From assembly GCA_900763355.1 (NCBI GenBank), contig CAAFJY010000136.1, positions 1 to 5,470 on the forward strand: a DNA stretch of 5,470 nt, written 5' to 3'. The position numbers and the translations under genes were made by a program. This stretch comes from Clostridia bacterium. GTDB taxonomy: Bacteria; Bacillota; Clostridia; Oscillospirales; Butyricicoccaceae. The notes beneath the pieces are model-generated. The model made no database searches. It saw only the letters and a program-made list of their open reading frames with translations, and had not been told where the DNA came from. The stretch's first letter is position 1; each line of letters begins with the position of its first letter. Below, one piece after another: positions 1 through 5,433 of this stretch.

Positions 1-16
1 GGACGGCGGGCCTTTT

Positions 17-51
17 GAGAAAGAAAGCCGGGGAAGGAACCGCTCCCCGGC
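17..51 (-). terminator. Intrinsic terminator of the ABC importer operon
   Basis: Read on the minus strand, an 8-bp perfect stem GCCGGGGA / TCCCCGGC (arms 51-44 and 34-27) encloses a 9-nt loop and is followed by the T-rich tract TTTCTTTCTC (26-17). It starts 15 bases after the stop codon of the binding-protein gene and so closes the operon. The tract is interrupted by C residues, so termination may be incomplete. Confidence 0.85.
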
Positions 52-65
52 GGGGATGGGGGGCG

Positions 66-908
66 TTATTTGGTCTGGCCGCCTTCGACCACCAGGCTGT
101 CCTCATAGTCCAGGCCATAGGTGTCCGCCAGGGTGGCCTCATAGTCGGCATGGAAGAAGTTCTCCTTGCCCAGAGCGCGGATCTCCTCGTTGATCCAGCT
201 CAGGAGGGTCTCATTCCCCTTGGAGACAGCGGGGGCGATGGTGTCCTGGCTGCCCAGGGAAGGGATGCCTACCGTAAAGCCCGGGCTCTGGAGGGCGAAG
301 GCGATGACTTCGGTGTTGTCATTGGCCCAGGCGGCGGCGGAGCCGTTTTCCATGGCGTTTTTGGCATTGGCGTAGGTGTCGTATTTCTGGAGCTTGATGT
401 CGGGGTAGTTTTCGGTGAGATAGGTCTCGGCCGTGGTGCCGGAGATGACGATCATCTGGTCATCGGCGTTCCAGTTGTCCAGGCTCTCGATGACCCGGCT
501 GTCGGGGGAGACCACGCCCAGAGCCACGTTCATATAGGGGAGAGCGAAGTCCACCTCTTCGGCCCGCTGGGGGGTGACGGTGAAGTTGGCCAGGATGATA
601 TCCACCTTGCCGGTCTGGAGATATTCGATGCGGTTGGCGGCTTCGGTGGAGACCAGATTGAGCTTTACGCCCAGATCTTCGGCCAGGCGGCGGGCGAAAT
701 AGACGTCATAGCCCTGGTATTCGCCGTTTTCATCCACATAGCAAAAGGGGTTCTTATCGGAAAAAACACCGATGTTCACGGTGCCGCTGTCCCGGATCTC
801 GTCCAGGGTGCGGTAGACGGCCTTGTTCCCACTTTTGCCGCAGGCGGCGAGGGCGAGGATCATCAGGGCGGACAGGGCGATCAATGCGGCTTTTTTCAGG
901 CTTTTCAT
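66..908 (-). CDS. Amino acid ABC transporter substrate-binding lipoprotein, CjaA-like; probably cysteine/cystine-binding
   Basis: This 280-aa protein is the extracellular receptor of the importer encoded just upstream. It captures the amino acid and delivers it to the two permeases. A lysine-rich N terminus and hydrophobic stretch end in the lipobox L20-A21-A22-C23, so C23 should be lipidated and anchor it outside the membrane. The rest is a full-length SBP_bac_3 (family 3) domain: GYDVYFARRLAEDLG at 66-80 and the conserved block at 88-126 containing TEAANR, DIILANFT and DFALPYM. By family analogy R115 (TPQR) should bind the ligand carboxylate and D197 the amino group. The 88-126 block resembles, from memory, Campylobacter CjaA, a cysteine-binding protein. 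ATG 908 follows AGGAG (923-919) with 10-nt spacing. The gene is last in the operon, 57 bases after the ATPase gene. The fold is secure; cysteine specificity is inferred from family resemblance and the poly-Cys leader. Confidence 0.9.
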   Translation of the reverse strand: MKSLKKAALIALSALMILALAACGKSGNKAVYRTLDEIRDSGTVNIGVFSDKNPFCYVDENGEYQGYDVYFARRLAEDLGVKLNLVSTEAANRIEYLQTGKVDIILANFTVTPQRAEEVDFALPYMNVALGVVSPDSRVIESLDNWNADDQMIVISGTTAETYLTENYPDIKLQKYDTYANAKNAMENGSAAAWANDNTEVIAFALQSPGFTVGIPSLGSQDTIAPAVSKGNETLLSWINEEIRALGKENFFHADYEATLADTYGLDYEDSLVVEGGQTK

Positions 909-965
909 AAAAAATACACTCCTTTTGTGTCAAGATCACAGAATTGGGAAACGAATGAAACGGGT

Positions 966-1727
966 TCAGGCACGGGGCGCGCCATAGTCAAACTGATGGA
1001 GGAACTGCCGGGCACGCGGGGTGGCGGGATGGGTGAAGAATTGCTCCGGAGGGGCTTCCTCGGCCACCCGGCCCCCGTCCAGGAAGAGGATCCGATGGGC
1101 GATGGCCCGGGCAAAGGCCAGCTCGTGGGTGACGATGAGCATGGTTCGTCCCTGCTTCCCCAGATCCAGGATGACGTCCAGCACCTCCCGGACCATCTCC
1201 GGGTCCAGAGCGGCGGTGACCTCATCGAACAGGAGGAGTTCCGGATGCATACACAGGGCCCGGACGATGGCCACCCGCTGCTTCTGCCCGCCGGAGAGCT
1301 CCCGGGGGTAGCGGTTTTCCAGCCCCTTGAGGTTGACCCGCTCCAGGAGAGCGAGAGCCTCGGCCTTGGCCTCGTCCCGGCTGCGGCGGAGGACCTTTTC
1401 CGGGGCGAGAAGAAGATTGTCCATCACGGTGAGGTGGGGGAAGAGCTCATAGCTCTGAAAGACCATTCCCACCCGTTGGCGGAGGGCCGGGAGGGCGGCG
1501 GGGGAGCGGTCGATGGTCTGGCCATCCAGCCGGATCTCGCCCCCCTGGATGGGCTCCAGGGCGTTGATGCAGCGGAGGAGGGTGCTCTTGCCGCAGCCGC
1601 TGGGGCCGAGAATGACGGCGGTCTCCCCCCGGCGCAGGTCAAAGGAGACGTCGTCCAGCACCGGGATCTCGCCAAAGCACTTTTTCAGGTGAGAGACCGA
1701 GAGGAGCGGGGGATTCTGCTGTTCCAT
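966..1727 (-). CDS. Polar amino acid ABC transporter ATP-binding protein
   Basis: This 253-aa protein is the cytoplasmic ATPase that powers the importer, of the GlnQ/HisP type. All nucleotide-binding motifs are intact: Walker A GPSGCGKST (41-49), Q-loop Q91 in VFQSYELFPHLT, signature LSGGQ (144-148), Walker B LLLFDE (164-169) with catalytic E169, D-loop ALDP (173-176) and switch H201. Length is normal for the family. Small departures from the usual wording are FDEVTAALDPE in place of FDEPTSALDPE and IVRAL in place of IARAL; neither touches a catalytic residue. ATG 1727 has GGAGG nine bases upstream, and this site lies within the last two codons (TGG AGG) of the preceding permease gene, only 6 bases separating stop and start. 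That implies translational coupling. It should work as a homodimer under the two permeases. Confidence 0.95.
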   Translation of the reverse strand: MEQQNPPLLSVSHLKKCFGEIPVLDDVSFDLRRGETAVILGPSGCGKSTLLRCINALEPIQGGEIRLDGQTIDRSPAALPALRQRVGMVFQSYELFPHLTVMDNLLLAPEKVLRRSRDEAKAEALALLERVNLKGLENRYPRELSGGQKQRVAIVRALCMHPELLLFDEVTAALDPEMVREVLDVILDLGKQGRTMLIVTHELAFARAIAHRILFLDGGRVAEEAPPEQFFTHPATPRARQFLHQFDYGAPRA

Positions 1728-1733
1728 GGGTCG

Positions 1734-2408
1734 TTACCTCCATTTTTGTTCCAACCGGCGGGCCAGGCAGCTGATGGGCCAGCAGGCCAGGAAATACAGG
1801 ATGAAAACCACCAGATAGACGCCGAAAGCGGCGTTGGGGCTGGTATTGCGGTTGGCCTCGATGATCTGCTGGGCCACCTTGAGCATCTCCACCACGCCGA
1901 TCATGAGGACCAGGCTGGTGGTCTTGATCATTCGGGTGACCAGGTTGATGGACAGAGGGATGAGCCGGCGCACGGCCTGGGGGAGGATGATGTATCGCTC
2001 CACCTGGCGGCGGGTCAGGCCCAGGGCGGCGGCACTTTCGTACTGATGCCGGGGGATGGAGCTGAGAGCCCCCCGGGTGAGATCGCTCATCTCCGCCGCT
2101 CCCCAGAGGGTGAAAACGGCGATGGAGGCGGCTTCCCCGGACACATCCCAGCCAAAGGCCCGGGTCGTCCCGAAATAGGCCAGGAACAACAGCACCAGCT
2201 GGGGCATGATGCGGATGAACTCCAGGTAACATCGCAGGATCCCCCGCACCAGGCGGTTTTCCCGGGTCATGGCGATGCCCAGCAGCAGCCCCAGGGGCAG
2301 ACTGATGGCCACGGAGATCAGGCTGATGCGCAGGGCCGCCCACAGTCCGCCCAGAAGCCGGGCCAGGTTCTGTCCCCGGAAGAGGACGTCAATCCCCAAA
2401 GCTCCCAT
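1734..2408 (-). CDS. Amino acid ABC transporter permease (second subunit)
   Basis: This 224-aa integral membrane protein has the BPD_transp_1 fold of the HisM/GlnP type. Hydrophobic segments lie near residues 23-47, 61-80, 94-106, 152-175 and 194-214. The cytoplasmic EAA loop that docks on the ATPase is at 124-144 (ESAAALGLTRRQ through ILPQA), with the invariant G130 and the LPQA ending. It overlaps the end of the upstream permease gene by 20 bases, so the two are translationally coupled and probably form a heterodimeric channel. FIRIMPQLVLLFLAYFG (64-80) corresponds to the usual R-x-x-P-x-L-x-x-L-F segment of the family. Confidence 0.92.
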   Translation of the reverse strand: MGALGIDVLFRGQNLARLLGGLWAALRISLISVAISLPLGLLLGIAMTRENRLVRGILRCYLEFIRIMPQLVLLFLAYFGTTRAFGWDVSGEAASIAVFTLWGAAEMSDLTRGALSSIPRHQYESAAALGLTRRQVERYIILPQAVRRLIPLSINLVTRMIKTTSLVLMIGVVEMLKVAQQIIEANRNTSPNAAFGVYLVVFILYFLACWPISCLARRLEQKWR

Positions 2409-3048
2409 GGCGGAGCCTCCTTTCTGCCCACCGGCCCAGCAGGGATGCCGGGAGGAGGATCAAGAGATAAAAGACCACCAGGAGGAAAAGCGCCTCCCGG
2501 GTCTTGGAATAGAGCCCGATGAGATCCTTGGCCGTGAACATGAGATCCATCAGGGAAACGGCGCTGAAGACCGAGGTCTCCTTGAGGAGGAAGATCACGT
2601 TTGCGGCGATGGAGGGGGCCGAGATCGCCGCCGCCTGGGGGAGGATGATGCACCGCACCGTCTGCCCCCGGGTCAGGCCCAGACTGAGAGCGCTCTCGGT
2701 CTGGATGGGCTCGATGGATTCCAGCCCGGAGCGGAAGGACTCTGCCATATAGCTCCCGCCCAAAAAGCCCAGCCCCAGCACTCCGCACACGGCGGGGGAC
2801 AGCCGCAGCCCCAGCTTGGGGAGCCCATAGTAGAGAAAAAACAGCTGGATGAGCAGGGGCGTGTTCCGGGAGAGCTCGATATAGCCTGCCGCCAGCCGCC
2901 GCAGGACGGGGATGCGGAGATACTGCACCCCGGCGCACAAAACTCCGGTGGCCAGCGCCAGTACCGTCCCCAGCAGCCCCAGCGCCAGGGTGAGCTTTGC
3001 CGCCTGGGCGTAGAGAGGGAGCTGCGCCAGCATCCAATTCCAGTTCAT
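2389..3048 (-). CDS. Amino acid ABC transporter permease (first subunit)
   Basis: This 219-aa permease is the first structural gene behind the attenuator. It is a BPD_transp_1 / HisM-family protein: the ELSRNTPLLIQLFFLYYGLP segment at 58-77 is the family's typical motif, and the EAA loop at 116-139 (QTESALSLGLTR to ILPQA) contacts the ATPase. Hydrophobic segments lie near 15-41, 64-77, 84-100, 147-165 and 186-205. It differs clearly from the second permease, so this is a two-permease importer, not a homodimeric one. The chosen ATG at 3048 has only a modest site, AGGCGG (3064-3059), ten bases away. An in-frame ATG at codon 6 is possible but lacks a better site. The start is 35 bases after the leader terminator's U-tract, so expression depends on readthrough. 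Confidence 0.92.
   Translation of the reverse strand: MNWNWMLAQLPLYAQAAKLTLALGLLGTVLALATGVLCAGVQYLRIPVLRRLAAGYIELSRNTPLLIQLFFLYYGLPKLGLRLSPAVCGVLGLGFLGGSYMAESFRSGLESIEPIQTESALSLGLTRGQTVRCIILPQAAAISAPSIAANVIFLLKETSVFSAVSLMDLMFTAKDLIGLYSKTREALFLLVVFYLLILLPASLLGRWAERRLRHGSFGD
2416..2423 (-). promoter_or_regulatory. Ribosome binding site that fixes the second permease start
   Basis: AAAGGAGG (2423-2416) lies 7 bases before ATG 2408, inside the 3' end of the upstream permease gene. It supports the start that gives the 20-base overlap, and it can allow the second permease to be translated at a similar level to the first. Confidence 0.85.
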
Positions 3049-3083
3049 GAATCGGGTTCCGCCTTTCTTCCCGAAACCGGGAC

Positions 3084-3116
3084 AAAAAAAGACCGGGAGC
3101 TTTACCGCTCCCGGTC
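3084..3116 (-). terminator. Leader (attenuator) intrinsic terminator before the ABC importer operon
   Basis: On the minus strand a perfect 10-bp stem GACCGGGAGC / GCTCCCGGTC (arms 3116-3107 and 3100-3091) with the 6-nt loop GGTAAA is followed directly by seven T residues (3090-3084). It is textbook in form, but it sits between a promoter and the first importer gene, where it would abort transcription unless disrupted. The AEC operon upstream already has its own terminator about 300 bases earlier. Position and the complementary upstream arm (3216-3210) mark it as the terminator half of an attenuator. Confidence 0.93.
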
Positions 3117-3216
3117 TGCAATATGCGTTGTCGCTGCACTGATGCTTGTGCTGTCAAGTGCCGCGCTCAGGCGCACGGCAAAGCCGCCGTATCACCTGGT
3201 CACATACGCCCGGGAG
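3108..3216 (-). promoter_or_regulatory. Antiterminator fold of a cysteine-responsive transcription attenuator
   Basis: The segment CTCCCGGGCGTATGTG (3216-3201), inside the leader ORF, can pair with downstream bases in three blocks: CTCCCGG (3216-3210) with CCGGGAG (3114-3108, most of the terminator 5' arm), GC (3209-3208) with GC (3119-3118), and GTATGTG (3207-3201) with CGCATAT (3127-3121, two G-U pairs). The helix of about 16 pairs excludes the terminator. Between the arms lie small hairpins: ACGGC/GCCGT (3190-3186 with 3179-3175), GCGC-CTGA-GCGC (3174-3163) and GCAC/GTGC (3151-3136). A ribosome stalled on the Cys codons leaves the 5' arm free. A ribosome at the leader stop codon masks most of it, so the terminator would form. 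Pairing is visible; the mechanism is inferred from trp/his-type attenuation. Confidence 0.8.
3186..3209 (-). promoter_or_regulatory. Possible protector (anti-antiterminator) hairpin
   Basis: CGTAT (3208-3204) can pair with ATACG (3192-3188), with a further G3209-C3186 pair across a bulge, enclosing an 11-nt loop. It would tie up part of the antiterminator 5' arm when no ribosome is present, leaving the terminator as the default. The stem is short, so this is a weak call. Confidence 0.4.
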
Positions 3217-3272
3217 TACAGCAGACAACAACAACAAGCCTGTTCCTTTTTCCAAAGACGGGGGGATGTCAT
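3192..3272 (-). CDS. Poly-cysteine leader peptide of the ABC importer attenuator (26 aa)
   Basis: This short ORF encodes 26 residues beginning MTSPRLWKKEQA, followed by four consecutive cysteines at codons 13-16 (3236-3225), then LLYSRAYVTR and TGA. It has an excellent start: AAGGAGG (3287-3281) eight bases before ATG, and lies about 34 bases after the predicted transcription start. It should not need a function as a protein. Its translation would measure Cys-tRNA: shortage stalls the ribosome on the Cys run and lets the antiterminator form, opening the downstream importer operon. The antiterminator arm occupies codons 19-24, and the stop codon is positioned so that a terminating ribosome covers it. 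The reading frame stays open further upstream, but the promoter lies there, so the 26-codon form is the likely product. Four Cys in 26 codons is far above chance. Confidence 0.85.
   Translation of the reverse strand: MTSPRLWKKEQACCCCLLYSRAYVTR
3225..3236 (-). repeat. (TGT)4 triplet run forming the Cys sensor codons
   Basis: Four tandem TGT triplets, in frame as Cys codons 13-16 of the leader peptide. By hand count the four importer genes use TGC for 10 of their 12 cysteines, so an all-TGT run is atypical for this operon. Confidence 0.9.
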
Positions 3273-3280
3273 GGGGTCTG

Positions 3281-3287
3281 CCTCCTT
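3281..3287 (-). promoter_or_regulatory. Shine-Dalgarno of the leader peptide
   Basis: AAGGAGG with 8-nt spacing to ATG 3272, stronger than the site of the first permease. Its 3' edge (GGCAGAC, 3282-3276) is also complementary to GTCTGCT (3226-3220) just after the Cys codons, seven pairs including one G-U. Leader translation could therefore be damped if that helix forms. Confidence 0.85.
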
Positions 3288-3312
3288 CCGAGAAGCGTTT
3301 TGTGATGGGTCA

Positions 3313-3341
3313 AGGATACCGCGGTCCGGGGGATTTGTCAA
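3313..3341 (-). promoter_or_regulatory. Sigma-A-type promoter of the cysteine-attenuated ABC operon
   Basis: A consensus -35 TTGACA (3341-3336), a 17-base spacer and -10 TATCCT (3318-3313) place the transcription start near A3306. It lies between the terminator of the AEC unit and the leader peptide, so the importer operon has its own transcript. The spacer holds the 8-bp palindrome ACCGCGGT (3325-3318), which touches the first base of the -10; it may be chance in this GC-rich DNA or an operator. Confidence 0.85.
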
Positions 3342-3385
3342 GGGGGGCAGAGCAAAGATTTTTTCGACCTCTTCCGCCATCTGGG

Positions 3386-3423
3386 AAAAGAGAAAGCCCC
3401 CTCCCCCTAAAGGGGGAGAGGGC
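3386..3423 (-). terminator. Intrinsic terminator of the AEC transporter pair
   Basis: On the minus strand a 12-bp stem (arms 3423-3412 and 3407-3396, GCCCTCTCCCCC against GGGGGAGGGGGC, one G-U pair) with a TTTA loop is followed by TTTCTCTTTT (3395-3386). It begins 25 bases after the second AEC stop codon and separates that unit from the importer promoter 45 bases further on. The 45 bases between (3385-3342) show nothing else I can identify. Confidence 0.88.
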
Positions 3424-3447
3424 AAAGAAAATGCCGGAAAAATAATT

Positions 3448-4395
3448 TTACAGCAGGGCCAGAGTGCGCAGAAGAAAGATCCACCCGGTGATGGTGACGG
3501 CGGAGAGAAGGGTGGTCAGGACGATGATCCCGTTGGCCAGCACGGCGTCATTGCCCATCTGCTTGGCCATGATATAGCCGCTGGCGGTGGAGGGGGAGCC
3601 CAGCATGATGAGAATGGCCAGAAGCTGCTCGCTCCGGAAGCCAAGACCCACTGCCAGGGGGAGAAAAACAGCCGGGAGCACCACCAGCTTGATGAGAGAG
3701 GCCAGAACGGTGGGCTTGGCCTTTTTCAGTGCGTCCCCCCAGACAAAGGATGCGCCGATGGCCAGAAGAGCGAGGGGCGTGGCCAGCTTACCCAGCATGG
3801 ACACGGTCTTGCCCGCCATGGAGGGGAGACTCCAGCCAAAGATAGCAAAGGGCGCCCCGGCCAGGATGGCGAGGATGAGTGGATTTTTGCAAACCTGAAC
3901 AGCGGCGGAGCGCAGGCGGGCGGGCGTGAGCTTTCCGCCGCCCCCGGCCTCCAGCACCAGGATCAAAACGGCCATGATATTGTAGATGGGCACCGAGGCC
4001 AGGATCATCAGCGGGGCATAGCCCGCATCCCCATAGATGTTGGAGATGAGCGCCACGCCCAAAATGGCCGCCGAGCTGCGGTAGGCCCCCTGGACAAAGG
4101 CGCCCACCTGCGTTTTATCCCGCATGAGCAGGCGGGTGAGGACCCAAATGAGGAGGATGCTTCCCAGCGACACCGCCGCGCCAAAGGCCACAAAGCGTCC
4201 GTCCAGCAGCTGGGAGGGGTCCATCTCCGCGATGTCCAGAAAGAGCATACAGGGCAGAGCCACCCGGAAGACCAGCTTGTTTCCCACCTGGACAAACTCG
4301 TCGGTGAGGAAACCCTTCCGCTTGAGGAGAAAGCCCAGCACCATCACGGCAAACACCGGTACGGTGGCGTTGAGACTGTAGATGAGATTGTCCAT
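3448..4395 (-). CDS. AEC family transporter (auxin efflux carrier / Mem_trans), second of a tandem pair
   Basis: This 315-aa membrane protein has about ten hydrophobic segments (near 8-25, 38-55, 68-90, 98-120, 126-148, 170-188, 203-220, 228-250, 257-275 and 285-310) split by a short polar loop at 149-168. This is the two-times-five layout of the AEC family. Recognisable family features are ALPCMLF (46-52), KNP (170-172) and the glycine/proline turn LGSPSTASGYIMA (265-277) followed by ND. Family members move small organic anions such as malate or malonate in bacteria; no residue here fixes the substrate. ATG 4395 has AAGGAG seven bases upstream, overlapping the stop region of the preceding paralog 12 bases away, so the two are coupled. 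It matches that paralog residue for residue without a gap, about 56% identical by hand count. Confidence 0.9.
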   Translation of the reverse strand: MDNLIYSLNATVPVFAVMVLGFLLKRKGFLTDEFVQVGNKLVFRVALPCMLFLDIAEMDPSQLLDGRFVAFGAAVSLGSILLIWVLTRLLMRDKTQVGAFVQGAYRSSAAILGVALISNIYGDAGYAPLMILASVPIYNIMAVLILVLEAGGGGKLTPARLRSAAVQVCKNPLILAILAGAPFAIFGWSLPSMAGKTVSMLGKLATPLALLAIGASFVWGDALKKAKPTVLASLIKLVVLPAVFLPLAVGLGFRSEQLLAILIMLGSPSTASGYIMAKQMGNDAVLANGIIVLTTLLSAVTITGWIFLLRTLALL

Positions 4396-4407
4396 AAAAC
4401 CGCTCCT

Positions 4408-5358
4408 TCAGATCAGATTGAGAGTCCGCAGCAAAAAAATCCACCCCGTGAGCGTGACAGCGGAAAACACCGTGGTGGAGGCGACGATTCCGTTGGCCAG
4501 AACCCCATCATTGTCCATGTTTTCCGCCATGATATAGGAGCTCACCGCCGTAGGGGTGCCGAACATCACCAGATAGGCGATCAGGGCTTCGCCGCGAAAG
4601 CCCAGCGCCGCCGCCAGAGGGAGCATTGTCCCGGGGAGCAGAAGCAGCTTGACGGCGGCGGCCCAGAGCGTGGGGCGGAGCTTTTTCACGGCGGCCTCCC
4701 ACCGGAACTCGGCCCCGATGACCAGAAGGGCCAGGGGCGAGGCCATCCCGCTCAGGGAAGCCAGCGCCTTGTCGGCCATCTGGGGCAGAGGGATGCCGAA
4801 GATGACAAAGGGGAGCGCCAAAACGATCCCCAGGATGATGGGGTTTTTACACACGTTGACCAGGGCCTGGCGGACGCGCTTGCCGTCCAGCTTTCCCCTG
4901 CCGCCCGATTCCAGACTGAGGACGATGACGGAAAAAACGTTGTAAATGGGAACCGCTGCCAGGACGATGAGGGGGGCATATTCCGTGCTCCCGCTGATGC
5001 TCTGGAGAAAAACCGAGCCCAAAAGGGCGGTGTTCCCCCGAAAAGCACCCTGAGTAAAGGCTCCCACTTCGGTTTTGTCCCGCAAAAACAGCCGTGCGGG
5101 GATCCAGACCAAAAAGACGCTGAGCAGGCTGGCCGCAGCGCCAAAGATCACAAAGGGCCCGTGGATCAGCACGCCCGCCCCCATCCCCGCGATCTGGCGA
5201 AAGAGCATGGCGGGCAGCGCCAAATGAAAGACCAGCTGGTTGCCCACATGGCAAAAGCCATGGGTGAGAAGCCCCGCACGGCGGAGAAGATGCCCCAGCA
5301 CCATCACGGCGAACACCGGGAGCGTCGCTCCCAGACTGAAGACAAAATTGGACCACAT
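4408..5358 (-). CDS. AEC family transporter (auxin efflux carrier / Mem_trans), first of a tandem pair
   Basis: This 316-aa, roughly ten-segment membrane carrier is the paralog of the gene that follows it. Shared signatures include TLPVFAVMVLG (12-22), LALPAMLF (46-53), YAPLIVLAAVPIYN (127-140), KNP (171-173), FGTPTAVSSYIMA (266-278) with N283-D284, and TGWIFLLRTL (304-313). The most even conservation is in the membrane segments, while residues 54-70 and 118-126 diverge, so the two may differ in substrate or pair as a heterodimer. The start at ATG 5358 aligns with the paralog's start, but its binding site is weak: GAGG (5374-5371) at 12-base spacing. It is the first gene of a two-gene transcript with its own promoter. 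Substrate unknown; a secondary transporter of organic acids or amino-acid-like anions is the family expectation. Confidence 0.9.
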   Translation of the reverse strand: MWSNFVFSLGATLPVFAVMVLGHLLRRAGLLTHGFCHVGNQLVFHLALPAMLFRQIAGMGAGVLIHGPFVIFGAAASLLSVFLVWIPARLFLRDKTEVGAFTQGAFRGNTALLGSVFLQSISGSTEYAPLIVLAAVPIYNVFSVIVLSLESGGRGKLDGKRVRQALVNVCKNPIILGIVLALPFVIFGIPLPQMADKALASLSGMASPLALLVIGAEFRWEAAVKKLRPTLWAAAVKLLLLPGTMLPLAAALGFRGEALIAYLVMFGTPTAVSSYIMAENMDNDGVLANGIVASTTVFSAVTLTGWIFLLRTLNLI

Positions 5359-5410
5359 AAAGCACCAAAACCTCGCTTGCGGGAACTTTTCGCCGCCCCG
5401 CGGAGTCTTA

Positions 5411-5433
5411 AAACAAACGGGACAGGTCTGTTT
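5411..5433 (-). other. Inverted repeat over the predicted start site of the AEC transcript
   Basis: AAACAGAC (5433-5426) and GTTTGTTT (5418-5411) are near-perfect complements (one G-T pair) around a 7-base centre. They begin directly after the -10 element and cover the predicted transcription start near A5427. The position suits a repressor operator; a 5' hairpin on the mRNA is the alternative. No regulator gene is in the window. Confidence 0.35.

Noticed and set aside
903..931. TTGACA (931-926) before the binding-protein gene as an internal promoter
   Set aside because: The hexamer at the right distance (TTATGA) matches the -10 poorly and overlaps the start codon, so it could not give a normal mRNA.
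15..2522. An 835-codon open frame on the plus strand
   Set aside because: It lies antisense to four well-supported importer genes and its translation is low-complexity, Gly/Asp/Gln/His-rich sequence without a domain. It results from GC-rich coding sequence on the other strand.
3136..3157. A second TTGACA in the leader (3157-3152) as an internal promoter
   Set aside because: No -10-like hexamer lies 16-18 bases downstream; the nearest AT-rich motif is 26 bases away and inside the antiterminator.
3225..3239. CRISPR-like or other repeat array
   Set aside because: Only a single short triplet run is present; there are no spaced repeats anywhere in the window, and I saw no insertion sequence, tRNA or rRNA.
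3121..3300. T-box, SAM, lysine or glycine riboswitch in the leader
   Set aside because: I found no T-box consensus (AGGGUGGNACCGCG) in the transcribed part and no core motif of the other classes. The Cys-coding ORF explains the terminator/antiterminator arrangement better.
3192..3425. A 77-codon version of the leader ORF starting at 3425
   Set aside because: It would begin inside the AEC terminator and run through the importer promoter, so the transcript would not contain its start. The 26-codon form has the SD and fits the promoter.
3146..3445. Plus-strand open frames across the intergenic region
   Set aside because: They run antisense through the attenuator and both terminators, have no good ribosome binding site and show no recognisable domain.
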